Assembly (NCBI RefSeq): GCF_014905175.1
Contig: NC_057790.1
Coordinates: 21,540,469 to 21,604,468, forward strand
Direction of reading: 5' to 3'
Length of the DNA stretch: 64,000 nucleotides
Source: Aphidius gifuensis
Lineage: Eukaryota; Arthropoda; Insecta; Hymenoptera; Braconidae
Below the pieces are notes generated by a model, which was not told where the DNA came from, did not search any database, and saw only the letters and a list, made by a program, of their open reading frames with translations. Within the stretch, counting starts at the first letter, position 1; every line of letters begins with the position of its first letter. The position numbers and the translations under genes were made by a program. Positions 1 to 10,971 of the stretch are shown in pieces.

Positions 1-722
1 TTTGGTGTCATGTCTTTTGATGTTGTTGGTAAATCATTTAGTAAAAACCATTCAACATTTTTAATTTCTTTTCTTGTTTGTGGCTCAAATTTAGTATCAA
101 TTTGTACACCAGATATAATATATAATCTAACAAGTCTATCATGAATCATTGATTCAATATAATCATTTTTATCAATGAAATTTGATATATCAAAACCAGT
201 TTCTTCAAATACTTCTCTAACAGCACAATGTGATGGATCTTCATCTTCATTAACTTTACCTTTTGGAAAACCCCAACTATTTTTTGACCAATAATTTTGT
301 ACTAATAATACTTTTGTTAAATCTTCATTCAATACAATTGCACCAAATGTTGGTACACTCATTTTATATTCTTTCCATTGTTCAAGTACTGAATCAATTC
401 TTGGTAAATGTTGACGTAAAAATGGTATATGATTAAATATATGAGTTGCAAATTCTTTCATATTACATGTTTTTAATTTACGATAATCTTCAGCACAATG
501 AAAATCAAGATAAAACCAATGTGCTAATTCAATTTGAAAACATATTCTTACAAGATCTTTACGTTCTTCTTCTGGTACATTTATTATGAAACGACTAAAA
601 TTAATTTAATTTATAAATAAACAATAACAAGTTTTTTATTTAATTAATTTATTATAAAAAATTGAGTAAACTAACCTGCTTAAATCGTCCAAAATATCTA
701 ATGGAATAGCATGCTCTCCCAT
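1..722 (-). CDS. Dcp2: mRNA decapping enzyme Dcp2, 5' part (runs off the window)
   Basis: Two exons are visible: 676-722, with ATG at 722-720, and <1-594; the gene continues left of the window. About 213 codons can be read. The N-terminal regulatory domain ends in DDLSSRFIINVP and EEERKDLVRICF, followed by a Nudix hydrolase domain. The Nudix box fits GX5EX7REUXEEXGU exactly, from the G of GKVNED to the REVFEETGF block, so the metal-binding glutamates are present. The family removes the m7GpppN cap from mRNA in the cytoplasm, with Dcp1 as activator, and so starts 5'-3' decay. The first intron is 81 bp and splits a serine codon (AG/T). The gene is divergent to the p38 gene, with 537 bp between start codons. 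The disordered C-terminal half lies outside the window. Confidence 0.93.
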
Positions 723-1259
723 TTTTTTTTAAATTAAATAAATACTGTTGTACCTTTATGAACACTTAAGGTAAATTAATTAAATCTGTTGTTTATATGA
801 TAATTATATTGATCAACATATTCAAGAAAAGAAATAATATATTTTTAATGATAACAAACAACAAATGATATGTAAAAAACAGTAAAAAAAAATTGGAGTA
901 AAAAAAAAAAAACGATTGAGATGCTAGAAAAGGATAGAAATTATGCTCATGATAGGTGACGCTAGTGTGTAAAAACAATCAATGGCAGCCATTTTTAAAC
1001 ACCACACAAAAATAAAAATAACCGACATCTATTGTCGCATAATTGCATCATCTAATTAAATTAATAAATAAAAAAAAAAAAGACTTTTTGACGCTCCCAC
1101 ACACAAACAAGTTTGGAGTAATAATGAGTAATTTGTAGATGGTAGTGGCACTTGTTGTGTGTGAAATTCTCGTGTCTCCCCGGTGCAATTAAATAATTAA
1201 TAAACAAATTAAATATATTTAGAAATAATTGAGTTATTAAATAAATAGTTATATTTGCA
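723..1259. promoter_or_regulatory. Shared 5' region of divergent Dcp2 and p38 genes
   Basis: This 537 bp gap separates two divergent start codons and must hold both promoters. It is mostly A/T runs. A somewhat more GC-rich patch at about 1085-1190 (CTCCCACACACAAAC, TCTCCCCGGTGC) is the best candidate for the core promoter region. No TATA box can be assigned with confidence. Confidence 0.4.
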
Positions 1260-4200
1260 ATGTCGAAATTTCATAAAGTTGAAATTAATAAAACAGAATG
1301 GGAAGTTCCAGAAAAATATCAGATGCTGACACCAGTCGGGTCTGGTGCTTATGGACAAGTATGGTAATTGAATATTTGTTTTTATTATTATTATATATAT
1401 TTTTTTTTTCTATATTATTTGAATATTTTATATATCAATTTTATTATTATTATTTAGTATTTATATTGAAAATATTTGGGGGACAAATATCATGATAATT
1501 AAGTCAATGAAAACCTTGAAAAATTTTTTAACAATCACTTTTCACATCTAGCTTATTCCTTGGCACTTGTAATAACCATCTGTCTATTTATTCTCAGCAT
1601 TCAATACCAATGACTTGTCAACACAACAAAAACTATTTTTGTTTGTCCCTCAAATCCATTAAATTATTCCAAAAATAAACAATCAATTTTAAAATAATTT
1701 TTTATTGCTTTATCTTGAAAGAAATTTGTTTAAACTATTTTTTCTTTTTTTTTTTTACTCCAAAATTTATATATATTTTTTTTTTTTTTTGTCAACCTTG
1801 AATACTTTTCAAATATAGACTCTACCTTTCTATTATTGCGTTGTCTTGTTGCCAAATTACTAGGAAAATTATAATAATTTATTTTCCTATTTTTAAAATA
1901 TCACAAAAAAAATTTCGATTATTCATTTAATTTACCCAAATTTTCAATTATAAAAATATTATTTTTTCTTATAATAATAATAATAATAATAAAAAATTAA
2001 TTAATTTATCCTAAGTGTATATTCTTATATTATTTTTATTGTTATCTTATCTTATCCATTTGTGATTATAAAAAAAATCGATATTACATTTTTATTTAAA
2101 AATTAATTTATTCCAGATAATTATTTTTCAATTAATATATGGTAATATTTTTTTTTTAGCTCTGCATTGGATGTTAAGACAAATCAAAAAGTTGCAATTA
2201 AAAAATTAGCACGACCATTTCAATCAGCTGTACATGCTAAAAGAACATATCGTGAATTACGTATGTTAAAACATATGAATCATGAAAATGTAAGTTATAA
2301 TTTAACAGGTAATAATTACTAAATAAAAATCTATATAATATTTTTTTTAATTATTAAAGGTGATTGGTCTGTTGGATGTATTTCATCCAGCTTCAACAAT
2401 TGAAGATTTCCAACAACTATATCTTGTAACACATTTAATGGGTGCTGATTTAAATAACATTGTTAGAACACAAAAATTATCAGATGATCATGTGCAATTT
2501 CTTGTTTATCAAATATTGAGAGGATTAAAATATATACACTCAGCTGGTATTATACACAGGGTAAGCTAATAAATATAATTATTCATTTAATAATTTTATT
2601 ATTAATTATTATTTTTTTTTTAAAGGACCTGAAACCATCTAACATTGCTGTTAATGAGGATTGTGATTTAAAAATTCTTGATTTTGGTTTAGCAAGACCA
2701 ACTGAAACTGAAATGACTGGATATGTTGCTACCAGATGGTACAGAGCACCAGAAATAATGCTCAATTGGATGCATTATAATCAAACTGGTAATTTATTTT
2801 ATTATTTTAATAATAGCTTTATTATATTTTACTTATTATATTTATTTTTCAGTTGATATTTGGTCTGTTGGATGTATCATGGCTGAATTATTAACTGGAA
2901 GAACATTATTTCCTGGCACAGATCGTATCCTTTTTTTATTCGTTTTTAATTTACAAATAATTATTTATCATTTTATTTTTAATTATTTTAATGTGTTTAT
3001 CGTAGCCTGCACTTAACACTGCTTATTTTTAAAATCATTGTCATTATTATGAATATTTACTTTCATATTTCACAATAATATGTTCAATTTGCTATTTTTG
3101 CTAAGGGTCTACATTGCTTTTTTGCTTAATTAAATGAGCTTTTAAGTTATTTAAAAATAAAAATGTCAATTAATATTGCTTGCATATAATATTGCTCTAT
3201 TTGTGGGTAAAAATTAATTAAGTAAAGCAAATTTAGTAGTTAATATAACAACAGTAAATTGATAAATTTAATAACTTGGTTGGTCAAAGTAAATATAAAA
3301 AAATTGATTTAAAGAAAATATAAATAAAAATAAAAATATTGAGAAATTGTAGAGCCTTAGCAAGAACAGATATTCATCAATTGAATCTCATAATGGAAGT
3401 TTTGGGAACTCCACATGACGAGTTTATGCAGAAAATGTCATCAGAATCGGTGAGTTTTTTCTTTGTGTTGCTTGTAAAATAATAATATTAATGCTTCGAA
3501 TGGTATCTAATTAGCAAACTTAAAAATCATCATGAAAAGCAATTAATTTTCCTAATTTTGCACCAAAATCTGCATGAAATTAAACTTATCTCAATTAATA
3601 GATATTATTTTTATTTTAAATCTTTCTAAACAAGCTTTCTAAAAAAAAAATTAAAAAATTTCTCACAATTAAATTGTATGATTAATAAATAAAAAAAAAA
3701 GCTATAAATTTTTGATTGAAAAAAGCCTTAACCCTCGTGCAGACATTGATCATCTAACACGTGTTCTTGTATTGTGTGGAACACCCACAGAAGAAACACT
3801 AAGCAAAATAACCAGCCAAGAGGTAATTTCGATACCAAAAAAAAAATATATATATATAAAAATGATTTAATTTTTATATATTTACAAAAATTATTATTCA
3901 TTAACAAGCAATGCTTTTAAAAAAAGATACATTTAATTAATTTATATTATATAAATCAAATAAAATAATAGCAATTTTCTAATTTCAGGCTCGAAATTAT
4001 ATTCAAAGTTTACCACCATTAAAAAAGAAAAATTTTAAAGATGTTTTTCGAGGAGCAAATCCACAAGGTAATAATTGATTAATAATGTTATCTTCAATTT
4101 ACATTATTTATTGATTTGTTTTATGATTTATATAGCAATCGAATTGCTTGAACTTATGCTGGAACTTGATGCTGATAAACGTATAACAGCTGAACAAGCC

Positions 4201-4407
4201 TTGGCTCATGCATATCTATCGCAATATGCTGATTTAACTGATGAACCAGTATCATCACCATATGATCAAAGCTTTGAAGACATGGATCTTCCAGTTGACA
4301 AATGGAAAGAGCTTATTTATCATGAAGTTGTTACATTTAAACCACAACAATTAATATCAACAACATCATCAACATCATCATCACATGAACCTGATCATCA
4401 ATCGTAG
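1260..4407 (+). CDS. p38: p38 mitogen-activated protein kinase
   Basis: Exons: 1260-1363, 2160-2289, 2360-2560, 2626-2788, 2853-2924, one of 3370-3449 or 3743-3822, 3989-4067, 4136-4407. With one alternative exon this gives 1101 nt, 366 aa, the usual p38 length. Visible features are the glycine loop GSGAYGQV (27-34), the VAIK lysine (K49), HRDLKPSN (144-151), DFG (164-166) and the p38-type TGY activation motif at 176-178, which MKK3/6-type kinases phosphorylate. The C-terminal YDQSFEDMDLPVDKW block is the common-docking region used by activators, substrates and phosphatases. p38 is a Ser/Thr kinase of stress and immune signalling, moving between cytoplasm and nucleus. All junctions keep frame, and the start matches the conserved SKFHKVEINKTEWEVP. 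An AATAAA lies at 4491. The last exon ends in a Thr/Ser-rich tail unlike the compact vertebrate C-terminus. Confidence 0.95.
3370..3449 (+). other. p38 alternative exon 6a (mutually exclusive candidate)
   Basis: This 80-nt exon encodes residues 224-250 as HIHQLNLIMEVLGTPHDEF and so on, ending in SSES. It joins the phase-1 end of exon 5 (GAT C) and reads into ARNYIQSL of exon 7 in frame. The sequence resembles the constitutive form in other insect p38 proteins. Its acceptor (AAGAACAG) has almost no polypyrimidine tract. Confidence 0.85.
3743..3822 (+). other. p38 alternative exon 6b (mutually exclusive candidate)
   Basis: This 80-nt exon encodes the same stretch as exon 6a in a diverged version: HIDHLTRVLVLCGTPTEET and so on, ending in TSQE. 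It has proper AG and GT borders and the same phase. Including both exons, or neither, would shift the frame because 80 is not a multiple of 3. That is the classic signature of mutually exclusive splicing. Human MAPK14 has an exon pair at the equivalent place (the CSBP1/CSBP2 isoforms). Confidence 0.85.
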
Positions 4408-5069
4408 TACCTTTGTTTTCATAATTAATTAATTAATTAATTTTTCTATATATAATAAATTGTTCAAACAATTGAACATTTCGAATAATAAATAAAACGT
4501 GCAAGACTAACAATAATGTAAATATTAATATATTTCAATTAAACTTGATTATTTTGTTGAAATAAACAACAAGAAAAATTATTGTAAAATAAAGTATAGT
4601 TTTTTTTTTTTTTTTTCTATCAAATGTAAGATGATAAATAACAAATAATTATTAAAGTTTAATAATAAGTATATAATTTTGTTTGTATAATTATTATTTT
4701 TTATTTTAAACATAAAATATTTTGTACAATTGTCAAAATATTAATTAATTAATTAATTATATCATTGTTATTGTTAAGTTCAATTTGTTAATTGTTTCTT
4801 TATTATAAAATCATGTGTTTTTTTTTTTCTTTTCTAAAATTATATATATATTTTTTAAAAACATTTGTTTTTACTCCGAAATATAAAATTCTTGAAAATA
4901 AATAAAAATTATAAATAGAATAAAAAATTATTGTCATTATTATTATCAAATATTTTAAATAAAAAATCAAAAATTTTAATTTGATTATTTTGCTTTTATT
5001 GGATTTTTTTTTTTGTTTTTTTTTTTTACCCTGGTTTTAGGAGTTTTTTAATTTTTTTGCGAATATAAT
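4408..5069. other. p38 3' UTR and intergenic spacer
   Basis: Apart from the poly(A) signal at 4491-4496, the stretch is A/T-rich with poly-T and TTAA repeats. I see no gene in it. Confidence 0.6.
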
Positions 5070-5193
5070 GTCAGGATGGCCGAGCGGTCTAAGGCGCCAG
5101 ACTCAAGGTCATCACCTTCTTGGATCAAATCCGAGTGAAAACTGGGGCTTCTGGTCCTCAATGAGGGCGTGGGTTCGAATCCCACTTCTGACA
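5070..5193 (+). tRNA. tRNA-Leu(CAA) with a 41-nt intron
   Basis: The acceptor stem GTCAGGA pairs with TTCTGAC, with discriminator A at 5193. The A box (TGGCCGAGCGGTCTAAGG) and B box (GGGTTCGAATCCC) are intact. The anticodon stem is CCAGA/TCTGG and the anticodon CAA is at 5104-5106. An intron at 5108-5148 interrupts the anticodon loop one base 3' of the anticodon, the canonical place for nuclear tRNA introns. The long variable arm (GTCCTCAATGAGGGC) marks a class II leucine tRNA. It has internal RNA polymerase III promoters and a T-run terminator just downstream (TTTCTTTTT). Confidence 0.95.
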
Positions 5194-5626
5194 TTTCTTT
5201 TTGATAATTCTAATTATAATAATTAAATTTTAACTCGTTATACTTTTTTTGCAATATTTTTAATATCGGAGTAATTTTTTTTAAGCTGCTCCAATTTTTA
5301 ATTTACTCAATTTCGAGTAAGTTTGATGGATCTCTTCTTTATTGGACAACACATGTGGGCGTAACCATCACGTGACTCGAAGAAATATTTCCGCTTTATT
5401 CAAATATGTGTATATATTTAAAAAAAAATTCCAGAACTTTATAAATGTTATTACTTTTGATAATCAATAAAACAATCAAATATTTTTGATAAATATTATT
5501 GTTTCAATCAATGTCAGCCCTGAGTATGATTAAATAATAACGATTATTCATTGTCTAGCATATTTCATAGCTTGCTCTTTATTTTGCCAGTGTTATCATA
5601 CTAAAGAATATAAAAATTATAACAGT
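5194..5626. promoter_or_regulatory. 5' flank of the first Gr gene
   Basis: No gene is present. From about 5340 the sequence is near-identical to the flank of the second Gr gene (7283-7575), including ATGTCAGCCCTGAGTATGAT and CATTGTCTAGCATATTTCA. This is best explained by the tandem duplication, though the promoter must lie here. Confidence 0.5.
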
Positions 5627-7091
5627 ATGATTGTAACAAATAAACATCCTTGGAGTTTTTTTTTACTATATAAATTTGGAAACATAATCGGTGTTAATCC
5701 ATTTGGCTTGGATGCTAATAATAATATTTCTATATCATATTTAACTCCAATTTATGTATTATTATTAACACTATTATTTATTTATAACTGTACGATAGTA
5801 TTTATTAACAGATTAAATAATAAACTTAATGGTGAAACATCAGTTTTGTTATTTGTTGATTTACAATTAATTAGTCTAAGATGTTTTGAAATAACAAGTG
5901 GCTGGTTGTTGACAACAATTTATCAACGAAGATTAAAAATAATTATTGATTATACTAAAATAATTGATAATATTTTAAATAAACTTAATATTAATGATAC
6001 ATATGACATTCATAAAATATCTTTACGTATATTGTTTTTTAATTTTTGTTATTTATTATCCCTGATTAGTTTTGGTTTTTATGGTGATAAATTAAATAAA
6101 ATACCTTGGTTAATATTTAATATTGTACGACTTGTTACGTATGATACAATATTAATTTTTATAATTGCTAATTGTTTTATAAAACGTAGATTTAAATTGC
6201 TTAATAAAAAGCTAGCATCATTAGATATTTATTATCTCAATGATAATTCTAAAATTTTTACATCTTTAATGTAAATATATATTTATATATTTTATATTAT
6301 ATATTTTTTTTTAATCTATATTAATTTATAAAAATTTTTAGAGCTTTCAGAAAAGAAATAACATTATTAACTAAGAAAATACAATTATTTAATGATTTGT
6401 ATTGTGAAATTTGTCAACTTTTGGATAAAGTTATTACTCATTTTTCATTTCCAATAGTAGTTACAATTGGAATACATTTATTTCAATTAACTGATAACAT
6501 TTATATACTTCTTCGTCGTATTAAATATCCAACAGTATCAAATTGGAAATTTTTTTCTTTAATAAATCTTGTACATTGGATTATTTTTCCTGTTGTAATG
6601 CTATGGCTACTCTGTGAATCTTGTCATCATGTTGCAATTGAAGTAGTATCTTTACTTGCTTTATTAATAAATCTAACAAAAACTGTATAAAAATAAGTTA
6701 ATGATTTTTTTTTAGGCAAAGAAAACTGGAAGTATTATGTATAAACTTAAAATTCCAATTGAAATACGTAATAACATATTTGTAAAAGCGGTAAGTATAT
6801 AAAATAAAAATATTACTTTGTTAAATTGAATATTAATTTTTTTTTTTTAATTATTTTTTTCATTTAGAAATTTCAAATCATGTCATTGATGATACTCAAT
6901 AAAAATGTTAAAGTTTCACTTTATGATTGTGTTGATGTAAACGCCCAACTTTTTATTCAGGTAATTAAATTATTAAATTATTAAATTGTGAAACCATAAT
7001 TTCAATGTAAAATTTATTAATTAATTAATTTTATTAGATGGTTGCATCAACAACGACAATATTAATTATCATGCTACAATTTGATCAATAA
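5627..7091 (+). CDS. Gustatory receptor, tandem copy 1
   Basis: Exons 5627-6270, 6342-6642, 6716-6790, 6868-6960 and 7038-7091 give 1167 nt, 388 aa. The protein is a multi-pass membrane protein: hydrophobic segments alternate with basic loops (RRLKIIIDY, KRRFKLLNKKLASL). The short last exon has the form TTTILIIMLQFDQ, which fits the gustatory-receptor signature TYhhhhhQF apart from T for Y. The family forms ligand-gated cation channels in chemosensory neurons, with seven transmembrane segments and an inside N-terminus. All junctions are GT-AG and in frame, and the exon phases match the second copy exactly. Nothing in the sequence shows the ligand. Confidence 0.88.
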
Positions 7092-7575
7092 TAAAAATGA
7101 TGACTAAATTTTAAGGTAATCTAGATTGAAATTCCATTAGCAATATTGCTTTTTTTTTACTTGACAATTTTTTTATTACAGTACGTTTATTTCAGCATTT
7201 AATTTATAAAATTACAGTTATAATTATTATTCATAAAATGAATAGTTTAAAAAAAATAAAAATTTAGATGCTTTGTTTACATTCATTGGACATTAACATG
7301 TATAGTCGTAACCATCACGTGACTTGCAGAAATATTGCTGCTTTATTTGAATATGTGTGTATACTGTTAAAAAAAAATTCCAGAACTTTATAAATGTAAA
7401 TTTTGATAATTAATAAAACATCAAATTTTTTTGATAAATATTATTGTTTAAATCAATGTCAGCCCTGAGTATGATTAAATAATAACGATTATTCATTGTC
7501 TAGCATATTTCACAGCTCGATATTTATTTTGTCAGTGTTATCATACTAGCTAGAGAATATAAAAATTATAACAGT
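7092..7575. other. Spacer between the two duplicated Gr genes
   Basis: Contains the 3' flank of copy 1, the remnant of a third Gr gene at 7238-7267, the duplication junction at about 7268-7285, and the 5' flank of copy 2. No complete gene is present. Confidence 0.7.
7238..7267 (+). pseudogene. 5' remnant of the downstream Gr gene, left by the duplication
   Basis: ATGAATAGTTTAAAAAAA followed by a stop matches the start of the Gr gene at 9161. The preceding about 130 bp also match the 5' flank of that gene (GCAATATTGCTTTTTTTT, ATTATTCATAAAATG). Only the first codons were copied, and the frame closes after nine codons. Confidence 0.85.
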
Positions 7576-9195
7576 ATGGTTGTAACAAATAAACATCCTT
7601 GGAGTTTTATTTTACTATATAAATTTGGAAACATAATTGGTGTTAATCCATTTGGCTTAGATGCTAATAATAATATTTCAATATCATATTTAACACCAAT
7701 TTATGCATTAATATTAACAGTATTATTTATTTATAACAGTACTATAGTATTTATTGACAGATTAAATAATAAACTCAATGGTGAAACATCAGTTTTGTTA
7801 TTTGTTGATTTACAATTAATTAGTCTAAGATGTTTTGAAATAACAACTGGCTGGTTATTAACAACAATTTATCAACGAAGATTAAAAATAATTATAGATT
7901 ATATTAAAATAATTAATAATATTTCAAATAAACTTAATATCAATGATACATATGACATTCATAAAATATCTTTACATATATTATTTTTTAATTTTTGTTT
8001 TTTATTATCAGCAACTTGGGCTGGTTTTTATGGTGATAAATTAAATAAAATACCTTGGTTAATATTTAATATTGTACGACTTGTTACGTATGATACAATA
8101 TTAATTTTTATAATTGCTAATTGTTTTATAAAACGTAAATTTAAATTGCTTAATAAAAAGCTAGCATCATTAGATATTTATTATCTCAATGATAATTCTA
8201 AAATCTTTACATCTTTAATGTAAATATATATTTATATATTTTATATTATATATTTTTTTTTAATCTATATTAATTTATAAAAATTTTTAGAGCTTTCAGA
8301 AAAGAAATAACATTATTGACTAAGAAAATACAATTATTTAATGATTTGTATTGTGAAATTTGTCAACTTTTGGATAAAATTATTATTCATTTTTCATTTC
8401 CAATAGCAGTTACAATTGGAATACATTTATTTCAATTAACTGATAATATTTATATACTTCTTCGTCGTATTAAATATCCAACAGTTTCAAATTGGAAATT
8501 GTTTTATTTAACAAATCTTGTACATTGGATTATTTTTCCTGTTGCAATACTATGGCTACTTTGTGAATCTTGTCATCATGTTGCAATTGAAGTACATAAT
8601 ATCTAATAAATATAACAAAAATTAAATAACACAATTTAATAATTTTTTTTTAGGCAAAGAAAACTGGAAGTATTATGTATAAACTTAAAATTCCAATTGA
8701 ATTACGTAATAACATATTTGTAAAAGCGGTAAATATATAAAATAAAAATATTACTTTGTTAAATTAAATATTAATGCTTTCTTTTAATTATTTTTTCATT
8801 TAGAAATTTCAAATGATGTCATTAATGATACTCAGTAAAAATGTTAAAGTTTCACTTTATGGCTGTGTTGATGTAAACTCCCAACTTTTTATTCAGGTAT
8901 TGAATTATTAAATTAATAAATTCGTAATCATAATTTTAATGTAAAATTAATTAATTAATTTATCAGATGGTTGCATCAACAACGACAATATTAATTATCA
9001 TGCTACAATTTGATCAATAATAAAAATGATGTTTAATTTTTGAGGTAATCTAGATTAAAATTCTATTAGCAATATTGCTTTTTTTTTACTTTACAATTTT
9101 TTTATTACAGTATCTTTATTTCAGCATTAGAAAATTACAGTTATATTTATCATTCATAAAATGAATAGTTTAAAAAAATTAAAAAACAAAAATTT
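7283..9195 (+). repeat. Tandem duplication, copy 2 (about 1.9 kb)
   Basis: Second unit of the Gr duplication. It differs from copy 1 by scattered substitutions and small indels in coding sequence, introns and flanks alike. Its right edge runs into the intact 5' end of the third Gr gene. Confidence 0.9.
7576..9020 (+). CDS. Gustatory receptor, tandem copy 2
   Basis: Exons 7576-8219, 8291-8591, 8654-8728, 8804-8896 and 8967-9020 give 388 aa. The exon lengths (644, 301, 75, 93, 54) are identical to the first copy. Protein identity to copy 1 is very high. The visible changes cluster in exon 1, for example SATWAG for SLISFG near residue 150. The last exon keeps TTTILIIMLQFDQ. It is a seven-transmembrane chemoreceptor of the Gr family with no disabling change, so both copies should be functional. 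Confidence 0.88.
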
Positions 9196-10658
9196 ATCAG
9201 TTTATTATTATCACAAATTATTGGGTTTATGTCCATTTATTTTAATGGACAATGAAATTTATCGTGCTTCAATTTGTGGTATTATTTACACATTTATATT
9301 GTGTATTATTTATACACATATTTACATTCGAGTTGTAATAAGAAGATTTAGTTTTATTTTACCAAGTGAAACACCAATGTCAACAATAAGTGATTTTATT
9401 GGTATTACATTTGATTATTTAATAACAATATCAATTTGGCTAATTGTTATTTTTCGACAAAATCAATTATCTAAAATTTTAAATTGTTTTAAAAATAATT
9501 ATCTGTTTTTGAAAAAAATTGGCATCTATGAAGATTACGAAATGATTTATTGTTCATTTAGAAATTGGACATTTATTATAAATTTTGCTTATTATGCTCT
9601 TTTAATTTGTGATCATGCTGTATTGTCAATGTATACAGAATTCGATTTAATAATTTGGGCACCATTGAATTTTTTACGTGTTATAACACATGATTTTATA
9701 GTGCTCTATAGTATTTCACTTATTATTGTTAAAAATAGATACACATCAATCAATGAATTTATAAAAAAATTGTCTTTTAATTTACAACAACGGTAAGAAA
9801 TATTTTTAATAAAAAAATCTCGTAAGAATATTTTAAAAATATATATAGAAGAGATAAATAAAAAAAAAAAAAGGAAACAAAAAATTAAAGCTATATTTAT
9901 TAATTAACAATAAATTTTATTTATTTAGAAATGCAGATTATGAAAAATCACTGGATCTTTTGAAATTACTTGGACCACTGCATGCAAATTTAACAAATTT
10001 ATTAAAATTATTGGAGAGCTTTTTTATGATACCAATTATTTTTTCATTGGGTTCACATTTTGTTCAGCTAACATCCTGTCTTTATATTGTATTAATGTAC
10101 ATGATAAACAACAAAGTATGGTCAATTAGATTTATTGGATCATTTGTATCTACCACATCTTGGTTTATTTTTCATTCTGTTGAAATAATTATTTTGATAA
10201 TTGTCGCAAGCACCACTTGCAATGAAGGCAATAAAATAGGTATAAATCTTCATAAACTTTTGATAAATTGCACTAATGAACGGTTATCAAATTTGGTAAG
10301 TCAATATTATATTTTATTAATGACAAATATATTTAAAATAAATTTAAAAACTCATTAACTTGTTTTTTTTATTTTTTTATCAGGTTAAAATATTGTCTCT
10401 TCGTTTATTACAACAACCAGTTAGTTTTACTTTGTATGGATTTATTGATCTTAATGCTGCACTTTTGTATCAAGTAATAAATTTTGTTATATTTTTTATT
10501 TTGTTAATAAAATATACTAATTTTAATTATCATTTAATTAGGTTTGCAGTACTATTACCACGTATGTTGTAATTATGATACAATTAGATGATCAAAGCAA
10601 AATTGAAAACAAGAAAAACGTGGATAATTCATTTTTAATCAGCAACATTCTTCATTAA
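9161..10658 (+). CDS. Gustatory receptor, third gene
   Basis: Exons 9161-9792, 9929-10295, 10384-10473 and 10542-10658 give 1206 nt, 401 aa. The protein has several hydrophobic segments and a C-terminal TTYVVIMIQLDDQ, a good match to the Gr signature (L for F at the end). It continues for 26 residues past that motif, longer than its neighbours. It has four exons rather than five, because the region equal to exons 2 and 3 of the upstream genes is one exon here. It is diverged from those genes and shares mainly topology and the C-terminal motif. Its 5' end was partly copied into the spacer at 7238. Confidence 0.88.
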
Positions 10659-10971
10659 TATTTTTTATTTGTACTGAAAGAAATTACTACTGTAATAATA
10701 GTCTAATTATATAGAAATATTCATGACACATTTGCCATTTGTCCAACTGACATAAATTTAAAAAAAAAAAAATAATTAAATTAACTTGGTTTGATGTAAT
10801 TCATGTGAGCACATAAATTCTTTCCTTTTTTTTGTATTAATAAATTAAATTAATCTCTCAACATGTCGTCAATAGAATTTCCGTTAAATATGTATTAATA
10901 AAATTGCTTTTTATTGACTATTTACTTTACTTTGTGCTTACTCATCAACAGACTTGAATGTAAAAAAAAAA
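10659..10971. other. Intergenic spacer
   Basis: AT-rich sequence between two Gr genes. Nothing recognisable. Confidence 0.5.

Larger units (their letters stand above)
5340..7267 (+). repeat. Tandem duplication, copy 1 (about 1.95 kb)
   Basis: Direct repeat of 7283-9195 with an offset of 1946-1949 bp in the body. It spans the 5' flank, the whole Gr gene including near-identical introns (intron 1 looks the same in both copies), the 3' flank and the first codons of the next Gr gene. Confidence 0.9.

Noticed and set aside
1298..1495. 65-codon ORF starting MGSSRKI
   Set aside because: Out-of-frame shadow of p38 exon 1 running into its first intron.
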